Shown here: one piece after another, positions 35,581 to 45,704 of the stretch | Layout of the letters: every line of letters begins with the position of its first letter | Numbering within the stretch: the first letter of the stretch is position 1 | Source: Rhodospirillaceae bacterium | GTDB lineage: Bacteria > Pseudomonadota > Alphaproteobacteria > Rhodospirillales > JABHCV01 | Reading direction: 5' to 3' | NCBI GenBank assembly: GCA_018662005.1 | Contig: JABJHA010000002.1 | Span: 186,001 to 250,000 of the forward strand | Length of the DNA stretch: 64,000 nucleotides | The notes under the pieces: model-generated | What the model saw: only the letters and a program-made list of their open reading frames with translations | What the model was told of the DNA's origin: nothing | The model's database searches: none | Position numbers and translations under genes: made by a program

Positions 35581-37224
35581 TTACTTAAACCACCAACGCG
35601 CTGCGCTGCGTCCTCCATCCAACTCGTAATTTCCGGCCAGCTTGCTAGGCATGCCTAACTTATCAGACGCTGCATCGACATTATTGGCGAAGCACGGAAT
35701 GACGGCGCCACCCTCGTCGCGACAAATGCTTTGCATTTCCTGATAGATTTCGCTGCGTTTGGCCTCGTTTAACTCGGCTCGGCCGGCAACCAGCAATTTC
35801 TCGAACTTGGCATTGTCCCAGAAGGTTTCGGTCCAGTTGCCACCGGCGGCATAGCCAATGGTGAACATCCAGTCAGCGGTCGGGCGACCACTCCAATAAC
35901 TGGAGCTCCACGGAACTTTCATCCAGGTGTTGGACCAGTATCCGTCCGGCGACGCACGCTTAACGGTCAGATTGATGCCGGCCGCTTTCAGGGACTCGGC
36001 GTAAAGTTGGGTCGCATCAACGGCTCCTGCGAAGGCTGCGTCAGACGCAGACATTTCCACATCCAGGCCACTCATGCCGGCTTGCTTCAAGTGCCACTTG
36101 GCTTTTTCGGGGTCATATTTGCGTTGCGGAAGATTTCCGGCATGGTAGTTCTGCGAGGTGCTGATCGGATGATCGTTACCCAGAGAGCCATAGCCGCGCA
36201 ACACGGTTTTGACAAACGTTTCACGGTCAATACCAAGTTTCAGGGCCATACGCACATCGTTGTTATCGAACGGAGCTGAGCGTACATCCATGGGATACGT
36301 GTAGTGCTTGGTGCCTGCTGCCTGCATAACATTTACGCCGGGTTTCTTGCCGAGCAGGGGAGCCGTTTTCAGATCACAACGGGCGATGGCATCAACCTGT
36401 CCCGTCGCCATCGCATTCATGCGTGAGGCCGCGTCGTTAATCGCGGTCATCCTGACCTCGTCAAAATTACCTTCATCGGGCTTAAAGTAACTCTTGTTAC
36501 GCATCAGGTGAGCACGCACACCGGGCTCAAATTCCTTGATGCTGTAAGGGCCGGTACCGTCGCCGGCAAGCCAATCGACTTTTCCGTCTTTAGCTGCGCC
36601 GATCGTAATGTGGTAGTCGCTGAGCAGGAAGGGGAAGTCGGCATTGCCACTTTCCAGTTCAAATATCAGTGTGTCTGGGCCGTCCTTCTTAATATTGCCC
36701 ATGGATTCGGCAACTGATTTAGCCGCTGACTTTGCTTCTTCACCCCGGTGATGGGCGATTGACGCCATGATGTCGTCTGCGTCCAGGGTTTTGCCGCTGT
36801 GGAATGTAACGCCCTTGCGCACCTTGACCACCCAGGTCTTGGCGTCCGATGAAGGTTCAAGGCTTGAGGCCAGTTCTGGAATGGCCTGACCGTTGGCATC
36901 CACTTCAACGACGCAGTTACGAACGGTACCCTGAGCCATATTGATCATAAAGACGTCACTGTTGGTGCCGGTGTCCATATTATCGCCGGTGTTGGCGGAA
37001 CCCAGCCCGACCCGATAAACACCGCCTTTTTTGGGCGTCGCCGCCAAAGCATTCGAGGCTGATGTTATAATTGATCCCGCAGCGGTAAGTGAAACACCCC
37101 CTGCCACAAGCCAATTTGTGACCTGGCGGCGAGTGACGCCACGGCGCAACCCGGTCGAAATGATATCCCGGTCTGCCGCAGACAAGCTGTTATATGTTGG
37201 TTGATTCCTGTCGTCCTTTTTCAT
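35581..37224 (-). CDS. Periplasmic substrate-binding protein of a peptide-type ABC transporter (SBP_bac_5)
   Basis: 547 residues. The N-terminus (RRGVTRRQVTNWLVAGGVSL) looks like a Tat-type signal with a twin Arg and hydrophobic core. The mature protein has the family-5 fold: LASSLEPSSDAKTWVVKVRK, GVTFHSGKTLDADDI, GTGPYSIKEFEPG and a C-terminal IYQEMQSICRDEGGAVIPCF. It captures a peptide, opine or amide ligand. The divergent amidase and AbgB-like amidohydrolase genes suggest the ligand carries an amide bond. GGGAG lies 8 nt before the ATG. Confidence 0.92.
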   Translation of the reverse strand: MKKDDRNQPTYNSLSAADRDIISTGLRRGVTRRQVTNWLVAGGVSLTAAGSIITSASNALAATPKKGGVYRVGLGSANTGDNMDTGTNSDVFMINMAQGTVRNCVVEVDANGQAIPELASSLEPSSDAKTWVVKVRKGVTFHSGKTLDADDIMASIAHHRGEEAKSAAKSVAESMGNIKKDGPDTLIFELESGNADFPFLLSDYHITIGAAKDGKVDWLAGDGTGPYSIKEFEPGVRAHLMRNKSYFKPDEGNFDEVRMTAINDAASRMNAMATGQVDAIARCDLKTAPLLGKKPGVNVMQAAGTKHYTYPMDVRSAPFDNNDVRMALKLGIDRETFVKTVLRGYGSLGNDHPISTSQNYHAGNLPQRKYDPEKAKWHLKQAGMSGLDVEMSASDAAFAGAVDATQLYAESLKAAGINLTVKRASPDGYWSNTWMKVPWSSSYWSGRPTADWMFTIGYAAGGNWTETFWDNAKFEKLLVAGRAELNEAKRSEIYQEMQSICRDEGGAVIPCFANNVDAASDKLGMPSKLAGNYELDGGRSAARWWFK

Positions 37225-37618
37225 GAAAGTATCTCCCTGTTTTTTTGAGCCTGAGGCTCATTTTTTCAACAACAAAGGAACATTTATTGTCCCCATATTG
37301 ACAATGATGACATTTTTAAATCGTTGTTAGCTACTCGTAACCTGAGCCTTTTTTTAGGCTTTTTTAAGGCACGTCCCCCCAATGGATTATTACGAACAGT
37401 TTCCAGAATTAGTAAATAATGGGGAGACAAAGTCCGTAAACCGATAAAAAACTGGCATAGCGTAACATTTTCATCACACGAAAGGGAATTTTTATCACTT
37501 TTGTTCAATTTGCCATCGCCGCCAGAAAAGGCCAGAAATTGGGCAAATTATTTCCCGTTTTTCCTCATTTAATCGTACACTTTCTTCTGATCAAACTTTT
37601 TTCCCGGAGCCTGAATTA
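37225..37618. promoter_or_regulatory. Divergent promoter region between the ABC and amidase operons
   Basis: No gene is seen. It contains a short perfect hairpin TGAGCC-TGA-GGCTCA (37246-37260) flanked by T-runs, which lies in the leader of the substrate-binding protein mRNA. A second AGCCT...AGGCT hairpin with a T-run lies at 37345-37366. The right end is AT-rich and ends with CCCGGAG, 10 nt before the amidase ATG. Confidence 0.5.
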
Positions 37619-39046
37619 ATGGATGAACTTGCTTTTCTTGACGCCACGGCGCAATCCGATCTGGTGCGCCGCCGGGAGGTTACAGCGGGCGAACTGGTAG
37701 ATGGGGCAATCAGCCGGATCGAGCGCCTTAATCCACAATTGAATGCGGTTATTTTCCCCCTGTTCGAGCAAGCCCGGGCCGCTGCCAGGACGGTCCCAGA
37801 GGATGCGCCATTTGCGGGCGTTCCGTTCCTGCTTAAGGATTTGGTCGCCGAACTTGCAGGTGTGCCACTATCCGATGGCTCCGCCTTTCTGGCAAATCAT
37901 AATATCCCGACTGAGGATAGTGAACTTGTGCGCCGTTTCAAAAAGGCGGGCTTTATCATTCTTGCCAAAACTAATTCGTCGGAATTCGGACTTATGCCGA
38001 CGACCGAACCCGAACACTTCGGTCCGACACGAAATCCATGGGATACAAACCGCGGCACGGGCGGGTCAAGCGGCGGCTCGGCGGCCGCCGTGGCATCGGG
38101 CATGGTCTCTGTAGCGCACGCCAATGATGGCGGTGGATCGATCAGAATTCCGGCGTCCTGCTGCGGTCTGGTCGGCCTGAAACCGACACGAGGCAGGAAC
38201 TCCTTAGCGCCGTCCTATGGCGACATTGCCAGTGGCATCATTCACGAACACGTTGTCAGCCGTTCGCTCAGGGACAGCGCCGCCATTCTGGATGCCACAT
38301 CGGGCCCCATGCCCGGCGATCCCTACATCCCCCCCACCCCGGAACGTCCCTACGCTCAGGAAGTCGGGCGGGAACCGGGACGGCTGCGCATAGGTTTTGG
38401 AACAATGCCACTGACCGGCGCACCGGCTCATGCGGACTGTATCACCGGGGCGAAGGCCGCAGCCCGCCTATGCGAGCAGTTGGGGCACGACGTGGATGAC
38501 GCGTCGCCGAGTGTTGATGGTGGTATGTTGTTCAAGTCGTTTGGGGCTTTAATGACGGGCTATCTGCGCTGGGTCATTGATGATTCTGCTCGCCGCACCG
38601 CCCGCACCCCGACAGAAGATGATTTTGAACAGGTGACCTGGAAAATGTACCAGAACGGCAAACGCCAGAGCGGTGGAGATTACCTTCTTGCTTTGCAGGA
38701 TTTACAACGGGTGAGCCGCGATTTCGGTGAATTCTTTAACGATCACGATGTCTGGCTGACACCGACTCTGGCGCAACCGCCGGTGCCGATCGGTTACTTC
38801 GATTACTCGCCGGAAACCCGCGATCAGCATCTAGCTCACCTGGGCGATTTCACCGGCTTCACCCTGATCGCCAACGCCACCGGGCAACCGGCAATTTCCC
38901 TACCGCTGCACTGGACAGATGACGGCCTTCCCGTCGGTATTCAATTGACCGGTCGCACCGGCGACGAGGCCCTGTTGATTCGCCTTGCAGCCCAATTGGA
39001 ACAGGCACAACCCTGGTCTGACCGTCGACCGCCGATTAGCGCCTGA
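37619..39046 (+). CDS. Amidase signature-family enzyme
   Basis: 475 residues of the amidase signature family. Landmarks are [20 protein letters not shown] with the catalytic Lys, the Gly/Ser-rich [17 protein letters not shown] with the cis-Ser, and [20 protein letters not shown] with the nucleophile Ser. It hydrolyses an amide of unknown identity. It heads a three-gene operon with a CoA-transferase (6 bp gap) and an M20 amidohydrolase, and is divergent from the transporter. Confidence 0.93.
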   Translation: MDELAFLDATAQSDLVRRREVTAGELVDGAISRIERLNPQLNAVIFPLFEQARAAARTVPEDAPFAGVPFLLKDLVAELAGVPLSDGSAFLANHNIPTEDSELVRRFKKAGFIILAKTNSSEFGLMPTTEPEHFGPTRNPWDTNRGTGGSSGGSAAAVASGMVSVAHANDGGGSIRIPASCCGLVGLKPTRGRNSLAPSYGDIASGIIHEHVVSRSLRDSAAILDATSGPMPGDPYIPPTPERPYAQEVGREPGRLRIGFGTMPLTGAPAHADCITGAKAAARLCEQLGHDVDDASPSVDGGMLFKSFGALMTGYLRWVIDDSARRTARTPTEDDFEQVTWKMYQNGKRQSGGDYLLALQDLQRVSRDFGEFFNDHDVWLTPTLAQPPVPIGYFDYSPETRDQHLAHLGDFTGFTLIANATGQPAISLPLHWTDDGLPVGIQLTGRTGDEALLIRLAAQLEQAQPWSDRRPPISA

Positions 39047-39052
39047 GCCGCC

Positions 39053-40324
39053 ATGACCCGATGGATTGATGCTGACCAAGTCGCCGCTCTGCTGAAACCG
39101 GGCATGACAGTCTTCATCGCCGGTGCGACCGCGGAGCCAAGAGAAATTATCGCCGCTCTATCGCGCCACGGTGAAGCCTGCGCCGGAGTCCGCTTCGTCT
39201 CGGTTTGCGTTCCCGGCATGAATGGCGGCAATTTTACGGAACTTCATGATGATGCTCAGGCGACGGCGTTCTTCGCAACACCGGAAAATCGGGAAGGAGT
39301 GGCTAACGGGCGGATCGATTTTGTGCCAATGAACTACCGCGCCATCTTCGATTATCTTGCGCAAGATGTGGATATTGATACCGCAATCCTGCAACTGCCG
39401 CCCCTTGGGGATGGAGATACTTTTAGCCTGGGGATTAGCGCCGACTTTTCGCCCACGGTGATCCAAAAAGCGGGAATGGTGATCGGTGAGATCAATGAAC
39501 GCCAACCGTCGCCTGCCGATACCCAGAGATTTCCCGTATCCGGGCTTCACTATGCGGTCGCATGCGAACGGCCCGTTCCCACTTTTCCGCCTGCCCAACT
39601 GGATGACACGGCGCGCGTTATCGGCGGGCATGTGGCTGACCTGGTCGAAGACGGGTCTTGTATTCAAATCGGTATTGGATCAATCCCCGAAGCGGTCCTT
39701 TCGGCCCTTCACGATAATAACGATTTGGGTTTGCATTCAGGCCTGATCGCCGGTGGTGTCATGAACCTGGTCAAAAACGGCAATATGACGGGACACAAAA
39801 AATCCATTGATACGGGCACACACGTTACCGGCGTGGCGCTTGGCGATGATGAACTGATCGACTGGGCGGGCAGCACACCTGAAATTTCCTTCCGCCCGGT
39901 CAGCTATACCCACGACCCAGGTGTGATCCGCCAGATCGACAATTTCGTTTCCATCAATTCAGCCCTGGAAATTGACCTTTTCGGCCAGATCAATGCGGAA
40001 ATGATTTCAGCTCGGCAAATCAGCGGTCCCGGTGGCGCGGTTGATATGATGCGCGGCGCCGCGCTGTCACGGGGCGGACGGTCCATTGTCGCCTTGAATG
40101 CGACCGCAGGGGGCGGCCGATTTTCCCGTATTGTCGCAGCCTTGCCCCCTGGTAACGCGGCGACGGCGCTGCGCACGGACGTGGATTATGTTGTCACAGA
40201 ATACGGGGCCCGAAGAATTCGCCATTTGTCGGTTCGGGATCGCGCCGAAGCCCTGATCGAAATCGCCGCCCCTGAATTCCGCGATCAGCTACGAGAGGAC
40301 TTTCGGGCTCAACACATCAGGTGA
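39053..40324 (+). CDS. Acetyl-CoA hydrolase/4-hydroxybutyrate CoA-transferase-family protein
   Basis: 423 residues of the Cat1/AbfT family. FIAGATAEPREII opens the N-terminal domain. QIGIGSIPEAVLSAL and a C-terminal GPGGAVDMMRGAALSRGGRS match the family. The stretch that in many members reads LHSEM(I/F)SDG, with the catalytic Glu near residue 230, is LHSGLIAGG here. The nucleophile may thus be absent or replaced, and activity as a classical CoA-transferase is doubtful. It may act on the acid released by the amidase. Confidence 0.85.
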   Translation: MTRWIDADQVAALLKPGMTVFIAGATAEPREIIAALSRHGEACAGVRFVSVCVPGMNGGNFTELHDDAQATAFFATPENREGVANGRIDFVPMNYRAIFDYLAQDVDIDTAILQLPPLGDGDTFSLGISADFSPTVIQKAGMVIGEINERQPSPADTQRFPVSGLHYAVACERPVPTFPPAQLDDTARVIGGHVADLVEDGSCIQIGIGSIPEAVLSALHDNNDLGLHSGLIAGGVMNLVKNGNMTGHKKSIDTGTHVTGVALGDDELIDWAGSTPEISFRPVSYTHDPGVIRQIDNFVSINSALEIDLFGQINAEMISARQISGPGGAVDMMRGAALSRGGRSIVALNATAGGGRFSRIVAALPPGNAATALRTDVDYVVTEYGARRIRHLSVRDRAEALIEIAAPEFRDQLREDFRAQHIR

Positions 40325-40356
40325 AATGTCATCTGTAAATCAAAGAAGGGTCGGTT

Positions 40357-41955
40357 ATGAAAAGGCCAGCAAAGCAAACAGCCATCCAGTGGGTCGATGA
40401 TCGCTCTGGCGACTTATCGGACTGGAACCAGACTATCTGGCATTACGGCGAAACGGCATGGCGCGAATACAAATCGGCCGCCTGGTACGTGCAGCGTTTG
40501 CGGACCGAAGGTTTCGAAGTGGAAGAAGCGAGCGGCGGCATGCCGACAGCTTTTGCCGCCACCTGGACCAACGGCGACGGCCCGACAGTGATGGCCTACG
40601 CCGAATACGACGGCCTACCCGGAAATTGCCAAAAGGCAACAACTCATCGGGCCCCCCGCAAAGGGCTTAGCCCCCACGCAGGCGGACATACGGATCCTCA
40701 TTCGGCCCTCGGCATGGGTGGATTAGGCGGCATACTTGCAGCCAAGGCGGCGATGCAGGAACTGGGCCTCGGCGGCACTCTAAAATTTATGGGTGAGCCT
40801 GCTGAAAAAGTGCGCGGCTCCAAACCCATCCACGCGGCCCACGGCTACTATGACGGCGTCGACGCCATTGTCAGCTTTCATCCCTGTTATATGTTGCCGC
40901 TTTCGAACACCACGCGCTGGGACACCCATTGCGGCCCTTGTTATGAAATTATCTATACTTTCCTGTGCGAAGAGCCGGAAACCTGGTTGACCTCGGCCAA
41001 CGACACTCCCATACCCGTCGCTCACACCACGGCTCGGGCGCCTGGCGCAAACGACGCTGTCGTCGCCATGTATACCCTGACCAAGATGAACAAGGAATCG
41101 ATGCTCGCCCATACTGGCGGCTGGTCGATAAACGAGGCCATCCTCGCATCAGGTCAGGCGACAGGTGACAACTTACCGGCCCAAATGGCCCAGATACTCT
41201 ATACCGCCCGGGCGCCGAGCCTGGAGATGCTGGACTCGATTATTCAGGTCCTCGACAACAATGCCGAGGCAGCCGCCGCTGCCTCTCATTGCACCATCGA
41301 GCGCAATTGGGTCAGTAAATCCCGTCCCGGATTGGCCAACCATGTTCTGGCCGATGTCACATATAACAATCTGGCCGAAATCGGCGCCCCTAAATTCGGC
41401 CCAAACGCCATTCAGGCGGCGCAGGAAATCCAGAAAAATCTTGGCCTGGAATCTATGGACATGCCATATCTAGAAGCTTGTGAAAATTTGATAAAACCGC
41501 AGGAAGCCGAAAAATTATTGCGCCGCGATTTACCGGAATGGCAAACGCACTCTACTTCTGATGATTATACCGACATGTGCTGGCAGGCGCCGACGGCCAG
41601 GCTCTATATTGGCCGGCCTATGATGAAAGCGCCCCCCGGTTACCGTTATCCCGATTGGGCGATGAACGCGCTCGGTGGAATTCCGGCCTGTATTGACCCC
41701 ATGATCCTGACCGCCGCCAAGACTATCGCCATGACGTTAATCGATTTCCTGACCGAGCCGGGTTTGATCATTGCTGCAAGGGAAGAATTCAACAAGCGGA
41801 CCGGGGGCGGCATTGGCGGCGATAAATGGATACCTCCCCTTTGTGACTACGAACCGCCGCTTGATTTCCCATGGCCGGAATACATCACCACGGCCCGCGG
41901 CGAGGAATGGTGGATACCAGCACGAAAATCCGGCTGCACCACTCACAGAGAGTAA
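40357..41955 (+). CDS. M20-family amidohydrolase, AbgB-like
   Basis: 532 residues. The metallopeptidase core has VMAYAEYDGLPG, HAGGHTDPHSALGMGGLGG with a metal-binding His/Asp, and FMGEPAEKVRGSKP with the catalytic Glu. SFHPCYMLPLSN and a C-terminal SDDYTDMCWQAPTARLYIG fit p-aminobenzoyl-glutamate hydrolase subunit B-like proteins. It cleaves an N-acyl amino acid or similar. It is the third gene of the amidase operon and ends 33 bp before a convergent gene. Confidence 0.9.
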   Translation: MKRPAKQTAIQWVDDRSGDLSDWNQTIWHYGETAWREYKSAAWYVQRLRTEGFEVEEASGGMPTAFAATWTNGDGPTVMAYAEYDGLPGNCQKATTHRAPRKGLSPHAGGHTDPHSALGMGGLGGILAAKAAMQELGLGGTLKFMGEPAEKVRGSKPIHAAHGYYDGVDAIVSFHPCYMLPLSNTTRWDTHCGPCYEIIYTFLCEEPETWLTSANDTPIPVAHTTARAPGANDAVVAMYTLTKMNKESMLAHTGGWSINEAILASGQATGDNLPAQMAQILYTARAPSLEMLDSIIQVLDNNAEAAAAASHCTIERNWVSKSRPGLANHVLADVTYNNLAEIGAPKFGPNAIQAAQEIQKNLGLESMDMPYLEACENLIKPQEAEKLLRRDLPEWQTHSTSDDYTDMCWQAPTARLYIGRPMMKAPPGYRYPDWAMNALGGIPACIDPMILTAAKTIAMTLIDFLTEPGLIIAAREEFNKRTGGGIGGDKWIPPLCDYEPPLDFPWPEYITTARGEEWWIPARKSGCTTHRE

Positions 41956-41987
41956 ATTGAAGTTCCTGTAGAAGCCTTCACAAGGCC

Positions 41988-43154
41988 TTAGTACGACTTC
42001 GGCAAGCCGAGGGCCTTTTCGGCAATATTACAAAGGATTAACTGCGGACTGATCGGCGCCAGTCGGTTGATCAGAACTTCCCGCATCAGCCGTTCAACAT
42101 GAAATTCTTTCGCATATCCCATGCCGCCGTGAGTCATGACAGCCCGGGTACATGCCTGGAATCCGGCTTCGCCTGCCAGGTACTTGGCGGAATTGGCCTC
42201 CAGCCCGCAGGGTTGGTCGGTGTCGTACAGATAAGCCGCTTTCATGGCCATCAGGAAGGCGGCTTCCAGTTCCATCCAGCTTTCAGCCAAAGGGTGCTGA
42301 ATAGACTGGTTTTGTCCTATCGGGCGATCAAAGACGACACGGTCCTTGGCATATTGGCTCGCTCGGGCCAGCGCATTCTGGCCAATTCCTATGGCTTCAC
42401 AGGCGATCAGGACCCGTTCGGGGTTGAGGCTGTGAAGCAGGTAATGGAAACCCTTTCCTTCCTCACCGATGCGGTCTTCTTCGGGAACCGGCAAGCCATC
42501 GATAAACGTTTCGCAGGAATCAACCGCCGCCCGCCCCATTTTCGGTATCGGCCTGACGTCACAATAATCGCGGTTCAGGTCTGTAAAGAATAAGGTCATG
42601 CCATCTGACGGCTTTTTGCATTCATCCTTCGGCGTGGTCCGGGTCAGCAGCATGATCTTGTCTGCTTCCATGGCCGTCGACGTCCATATTTTTTTACCAT
42701 TGACCACATAACCGCTGCCACTGCGTTCGGCCCGGGTTTTGATGGATGTGGTGTTCAGGCCGGCGTCGGGTTCGGTAACGCCAAAGCAGGATTTGATTTG
42801 GCCTTCAATCAGGTCGGGCAGCCAGCGCTGTTTTTGTTCTTCGTTGCCAAAGACAACAATCGGATGGGGCCCAAAAATGTTGATGTGAATGGCCGAGGCC
42901 GCCGCCATGGCGCCAGACGAATTGGCAACCGTGTGCATCATCAATGCGGCGTCGGTGACACCCAGCCCGGCACCGCCGAATTCTTCAGGCATGGCAATGC
43001 CAAGCCAGCCGCCTTCGGCCATGGCAGAGTAAAAATCATAGGGGAATTTGCCTGTGCGGTCGCGCTCCAGCCAATAGTCGTCATCGAAATTGGCACAGGT
43101 TTTGCGCACCGAATCGATAATTGCTTCCTGATCCGGTGTCAGCGAGAAATCCAT
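41988..43154 (-). CDS. Acyl-CoA dehydrogenase
   Basis: 388 residues with the full acyl-CoA dehydrogenase fold. DFSLTPDQEAIIDSVRK starts the N-terminal helical domain. CFGVTEPDAGLNTTSIKTRA is the FAD/substrate motif, and VMTHGGMGYAKEFHVERLMRE is the C-terminal signature including a Glu candidate. In this operon it could oxidise an alicyclic acyl-CoA, as cyclohexanecarboxyl-CoA dehydrogenase (AliB) does; that is inference. It is the last gene of the LLM operon, 16 bp after the CoA ligase gene. Confidence 0.93.
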   Translation of the reverse strand: MDFSLTPDQEAIIDSVRKTCANFDDDYWLERDRTGKFPYDFYSAMAEGGWLGIAMPEEFGGAGLGVTDAALMMHTVANSSGAMAAASAIHINIFGPHPIVVFGNEEQKQRWLPDLIEGQIKSCFGVTEPDAGLNTTSIKTRAERSGSGYVVNGKKIWTSTAMEADKIMLLTRTTPKDECKKPSDGMTLFFTDLNRDYCDVRPIPKMGRAAVDSCETFIDGLPVPEEDRIGEEGKGFHYLLHSLNPERVLIACEAIGIGQNALARASQYAKDRVVFDRPIGQNQSIQHPLAESWMELEAAFLMAMKAAYLYDTDQPCGLEANSAKYLAGEAGFQACTRAVMTHGGMGYAKEFHVERLMREVLINRLAPISPQLILCNIAEKALGLPKSY

Positions 43155-43170
43155 ATGTCCCTCCCCGCGT

Positions 43171-44808
43171 TCATGCTGTTATTCCCGGCGTTGCGTTGAT
43201 GTTTTTTTGCTCGATGTTTTCGCGCAAGGCGATGCGTTTCAATTTGCCCGATGATGTCATCGGCAAGGCGTCGACATACTCCAGTTTTTCTGGCCATTTG
43301 TACTTTGCCAGTCCCTGACGTTCGGCGATGTCGACAATATCGGCCAGGCCCAACTGATCGTCATTTTCGCCTGCGATGAGACAGGCGCAAACCTTTTCAC
43401 CCAGGCGATCGTCGGAAATTCCAACAATGGCCAGTTGTTTGATTCTTGGATCGCGATACAGGGCTTCCTCGATTTCCGCCGGCGAGATATTGGCCCCGCC
43501 CCGGATAATAAGTTCCTTGCGCCGACCGGTGATGTGAAGCAGCCCTTTGGCATCTAACCTTCCCATGTCGCCGGTTCGGAACCAGCCGCCGGGCATGAAC
43601 AACTCGTCATTTAATTCCGGGCGTTTGAAATATCCCATGAACATGGACGGCCCCCGCATAATGATATCGCCTTCATCCCCGACCGGGACTTCTGCGTCAT
43701 CTTCAGAAATAATTTTAAGTTCCGTACCCCAAAAGGGAACGCCGTCCGATCCTGTTATGTCTTCGTCAGGCATGTCCGGGCGGCAGGTCGTTCCAACGCC
43801 CTCTGTCATTCCCCAGATTACAGTAGTCAGGGTTTGCGGAAGTTTTTCTCTCGCCTCACGAAGCAGGTCCGAAGGTACCGATGCGCCGCCGCACAGGACG
43901 ACTTTCAGGGCAATGGAGCTGCCATACGATTGGAACTTCTGGCAATTCAGCAAATCGCGGATAAGGGTCGGTGTCGCCATTGAGAAGGTTGCCTTTTCGC
44001 GCGCCATGGTTTCCAGGGCGCGTTCCGTATCCCATTGATCCTGCAGAATTAAATGTGCGCCCAGGAAAATGGCGAGCCTGAGCCCATGACCATAACCGCC
44101 AGAGAAGCCCAGCGGCGCCGCCATGTAAATAATATCGTCTGAGGTCAATTTATAGCGGTGGGTGACGACCGTATTTAAGGTCGTGAAGCTGTTGGTGCTG
44201 TGCATGACACCTTTCGGATCACCTGTCGATCCAGACGTAAACAACAACAGGGAAAGTTCAGACGGCGACAGCAACTCGACGGGTTCGGGTTGATCGGCGG
44301 GCGCATTCGCCAACAGGGCATCGAAGGTTAACCAGCCTTCCTCATCCTTGTCATGGCCAACCGATATGCGCAGCTCCAGGCTGTCACACTTGTCAGCGAT
44401 GCTGTTTATCACCGAGACATAATTGACGCTGCGAAACTGGCCTGTCACGGCCAGTCCCTTTGCCTGGGCGGTTCTAATGACGCCGGCGTACTCATGGGCG
44501 CCGCCGACAAAAGGCATATGGACGGCAATGGCACCGATGTAATCAAGCGCCAGGGCAAAGGCCGTAACCTGATACCAGTTCGGCATAGAGACGATAAACC
44601 TGTCGCCGCGATTGATACCGTTGGCCTGCAGGGCGGCGGCCAGGCGCCCGACCTGGGCGGCCAGATCAGCATAAGTGACGTCACCGAATCGATCATCCGT
44701 AACGGCTATTTTATCAGGACTGGATTTAACGGCTCGCTCGAAATACCAGGTCAGATGACGGTCCGCCCAATAGCCCTTTTCCAGATATGTTGCTGTATTA
44801 TCTTTCAC
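43171..44808 (-). CDS. AMP-forming acyl-CoA ligase (AliA/cyclohexanecarboxylate-CoA ligase-like)
   Basis: 545 residues of the ANL superfamily. The P-loop is LLFTSGSTGDPKGVMHSTNS, the A5 region is VIWGMTEGVGTTCRP, and the hinge/C-terminal parts are GWFRTGDMGRLDAKG, RGGANISPAEIEEAL and MTSSGKLKRIALRENI. It activates a carboxylic acid to its CoA thioester. The operon partners favour a cyclic or medium-chain acid, but the substrate is not set by the sequence alone. Confidence 0.9.
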   Translation of the reverse strand: MKDNTATYLEKGYWADRHLTWYFERAVKSSPDKIAVTDDRFGDVTYADLAAQVGRLAAALQANGINRGDRFIVSMPNWYQVTAFALALDYIGAIAVHMPFVGGAHEYAGVIRTAQAKGLAVTGQFRSVNYVSVINSIADKCDSLELRISVGHDKDEEGWLTFDALLANAPADQPEPVELLSPSELSLLLFTSGSTGDPKGVMHSTNSFTTLNTVVTHRYKLTSDDIIYMAAPLGFSGGYGHGLRLAIFLGAHLILQDQWDTERALETMAREKATFSMATPTLIRDLLNCQKFQSYGSSIALKVVLCGGASVPSDLLREAREKLPQTLTTVIWGMTEGVGTTCRPDMPDEDITGSDGVPFWGTELKIISEDDAEVPVGDEGDIIMRGPSMFMGYFKRPELNDELFMPGGWFRTGDMGRLDAKGLLHITGRRKELIIRGGANISPAEIEEALYRDPRIKQLAIVGISDDRLGEKVCACLIAGENDDQLGLADIVDIAERQGLAKYKWPEKLEYVDALPMTSSGKLKRIALRENIEQKNINATPGITA

Positions 44809-44871
44809 GTTTTTCAGGCCTATCTGGTTAGCGCTTTTGTCTGCGACATAAAACGGGACAGTCCCCCATTC

Positions 44872-45672
44872 TTACATGGCATAGCCACCGCTGACACTAA
44901 TTGTCTGGCCCGTCATGTAGGATGACTGATCCGATGCCATCAGCAATACCGTCGGGACAAGGTCCTCAGGTGTGCCATGACGGCGCAAAGGATAATGGCG
45001 AACGACCTTTTTCATGGTTTCCTCGCCACTGAAAATTTTGCTCTGCGGGCTGTCTTTATGCCAAAGGCTGTTGGTCCCTGCGTCGCCTGGATCGCTTGGC
45101 AGCGTCAGGCCCGGACACACCACATTAAGATTAATGTTGTGCTTGCCGAATTCGCGGGCCAGCGCCTTGGTCAGGGTAATAACGCCACCCTTGCAGGCCC
45201 CGTAAACGGCCTCGTTGTATTCACCGACCCGTCCGGCATCGGATCCGATGGTAATGATCTTGCCGTATCTTCTTTCAATCATCGACGGCGCCATGGCCCG
45301 GATGCAATGGATCGGCCCCCAAAGATTGAGTTCGATCTCGCGTTCAAAATCGGAATAGGGCTTGTCCATGAACAGGGCGTTGGCAGTCCAACCGGCATTA
45401 TTGACCAGGATGTCGATCTGGCCGAACTTGTCCAGAACCCACTTGGTAAGGGCCTCGATTGATTCGCGTTTGCCGGCGTCGGTTTCAACAAAGAACGCGC
45501 CCTCGCGGCCACCAGCGTTCAGGTCGGCTGCGACACGCTCTCCCTGTGGTACATCCACATCCGCAATAATGACGTTGGCGCCTTCTTCAAACAGGCCGAC
45601 GGTAATCGCCTTGCCAATGTTCGACGCTCCGCCGGTTACGATGGCGATCTTGCCTTGCAGTCCTAAGTCCAT
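44872..45672 (-). CDS. Short-chain dehydrogenase/reductase, BadH-like
   Basis: 266 residues. The NAD(P) site is VTGGASNIGKAITVGLF, followed by ADVDVPQGE, which suggests NAD. The catalytic set is Ser in GSDAGRVGEY, and Tyr and Lys in AVYGACKGGVI. It ends in MTGQTISVSGGYAM. It resembles 2-hydroxycyclohexanecarboxyl-CoA dehydrogenase (BadH) and 3-hydroxyacyl-CoA-type SDRs. It would oxidise the hydroxyl formed by the neighbouring crotonase. Confidence 0.88.
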   Translation of the reverse strand: MDLGLQGKIAIVTGGASNIGKAITVGLFEEGANVIIADVDVPQGERVAADLNAGGREGAFFVETDAGKRESIEALTKWVLDKFGQIDILVNNAGWTANALFMDKPYSDFEREIELNLWGPIHCIRAMAPSMIERRYGKIITIGSDAGRVGEYNEAVYGACKGGVITLTKALAREFGKHNINLNVVCPGLTLPSDPGDAGTNSLWHKDSPQSKIFSGEETMKKVVRHYPLRRHGTPEDLVPTVLLMASDQSSYMTGQTISVSGGYAM

Positions 45673-45704
45673 AATTTTAATGCTTTCAAATTAATTCTGA
45701 TCCG

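Noticed and set aside
37284-37508. Minus-strand 74-codon frame in the divergent promoter
   Set aside because: Low-complexity basic sequence over hairpins, with no ribosome binding site or family signal.
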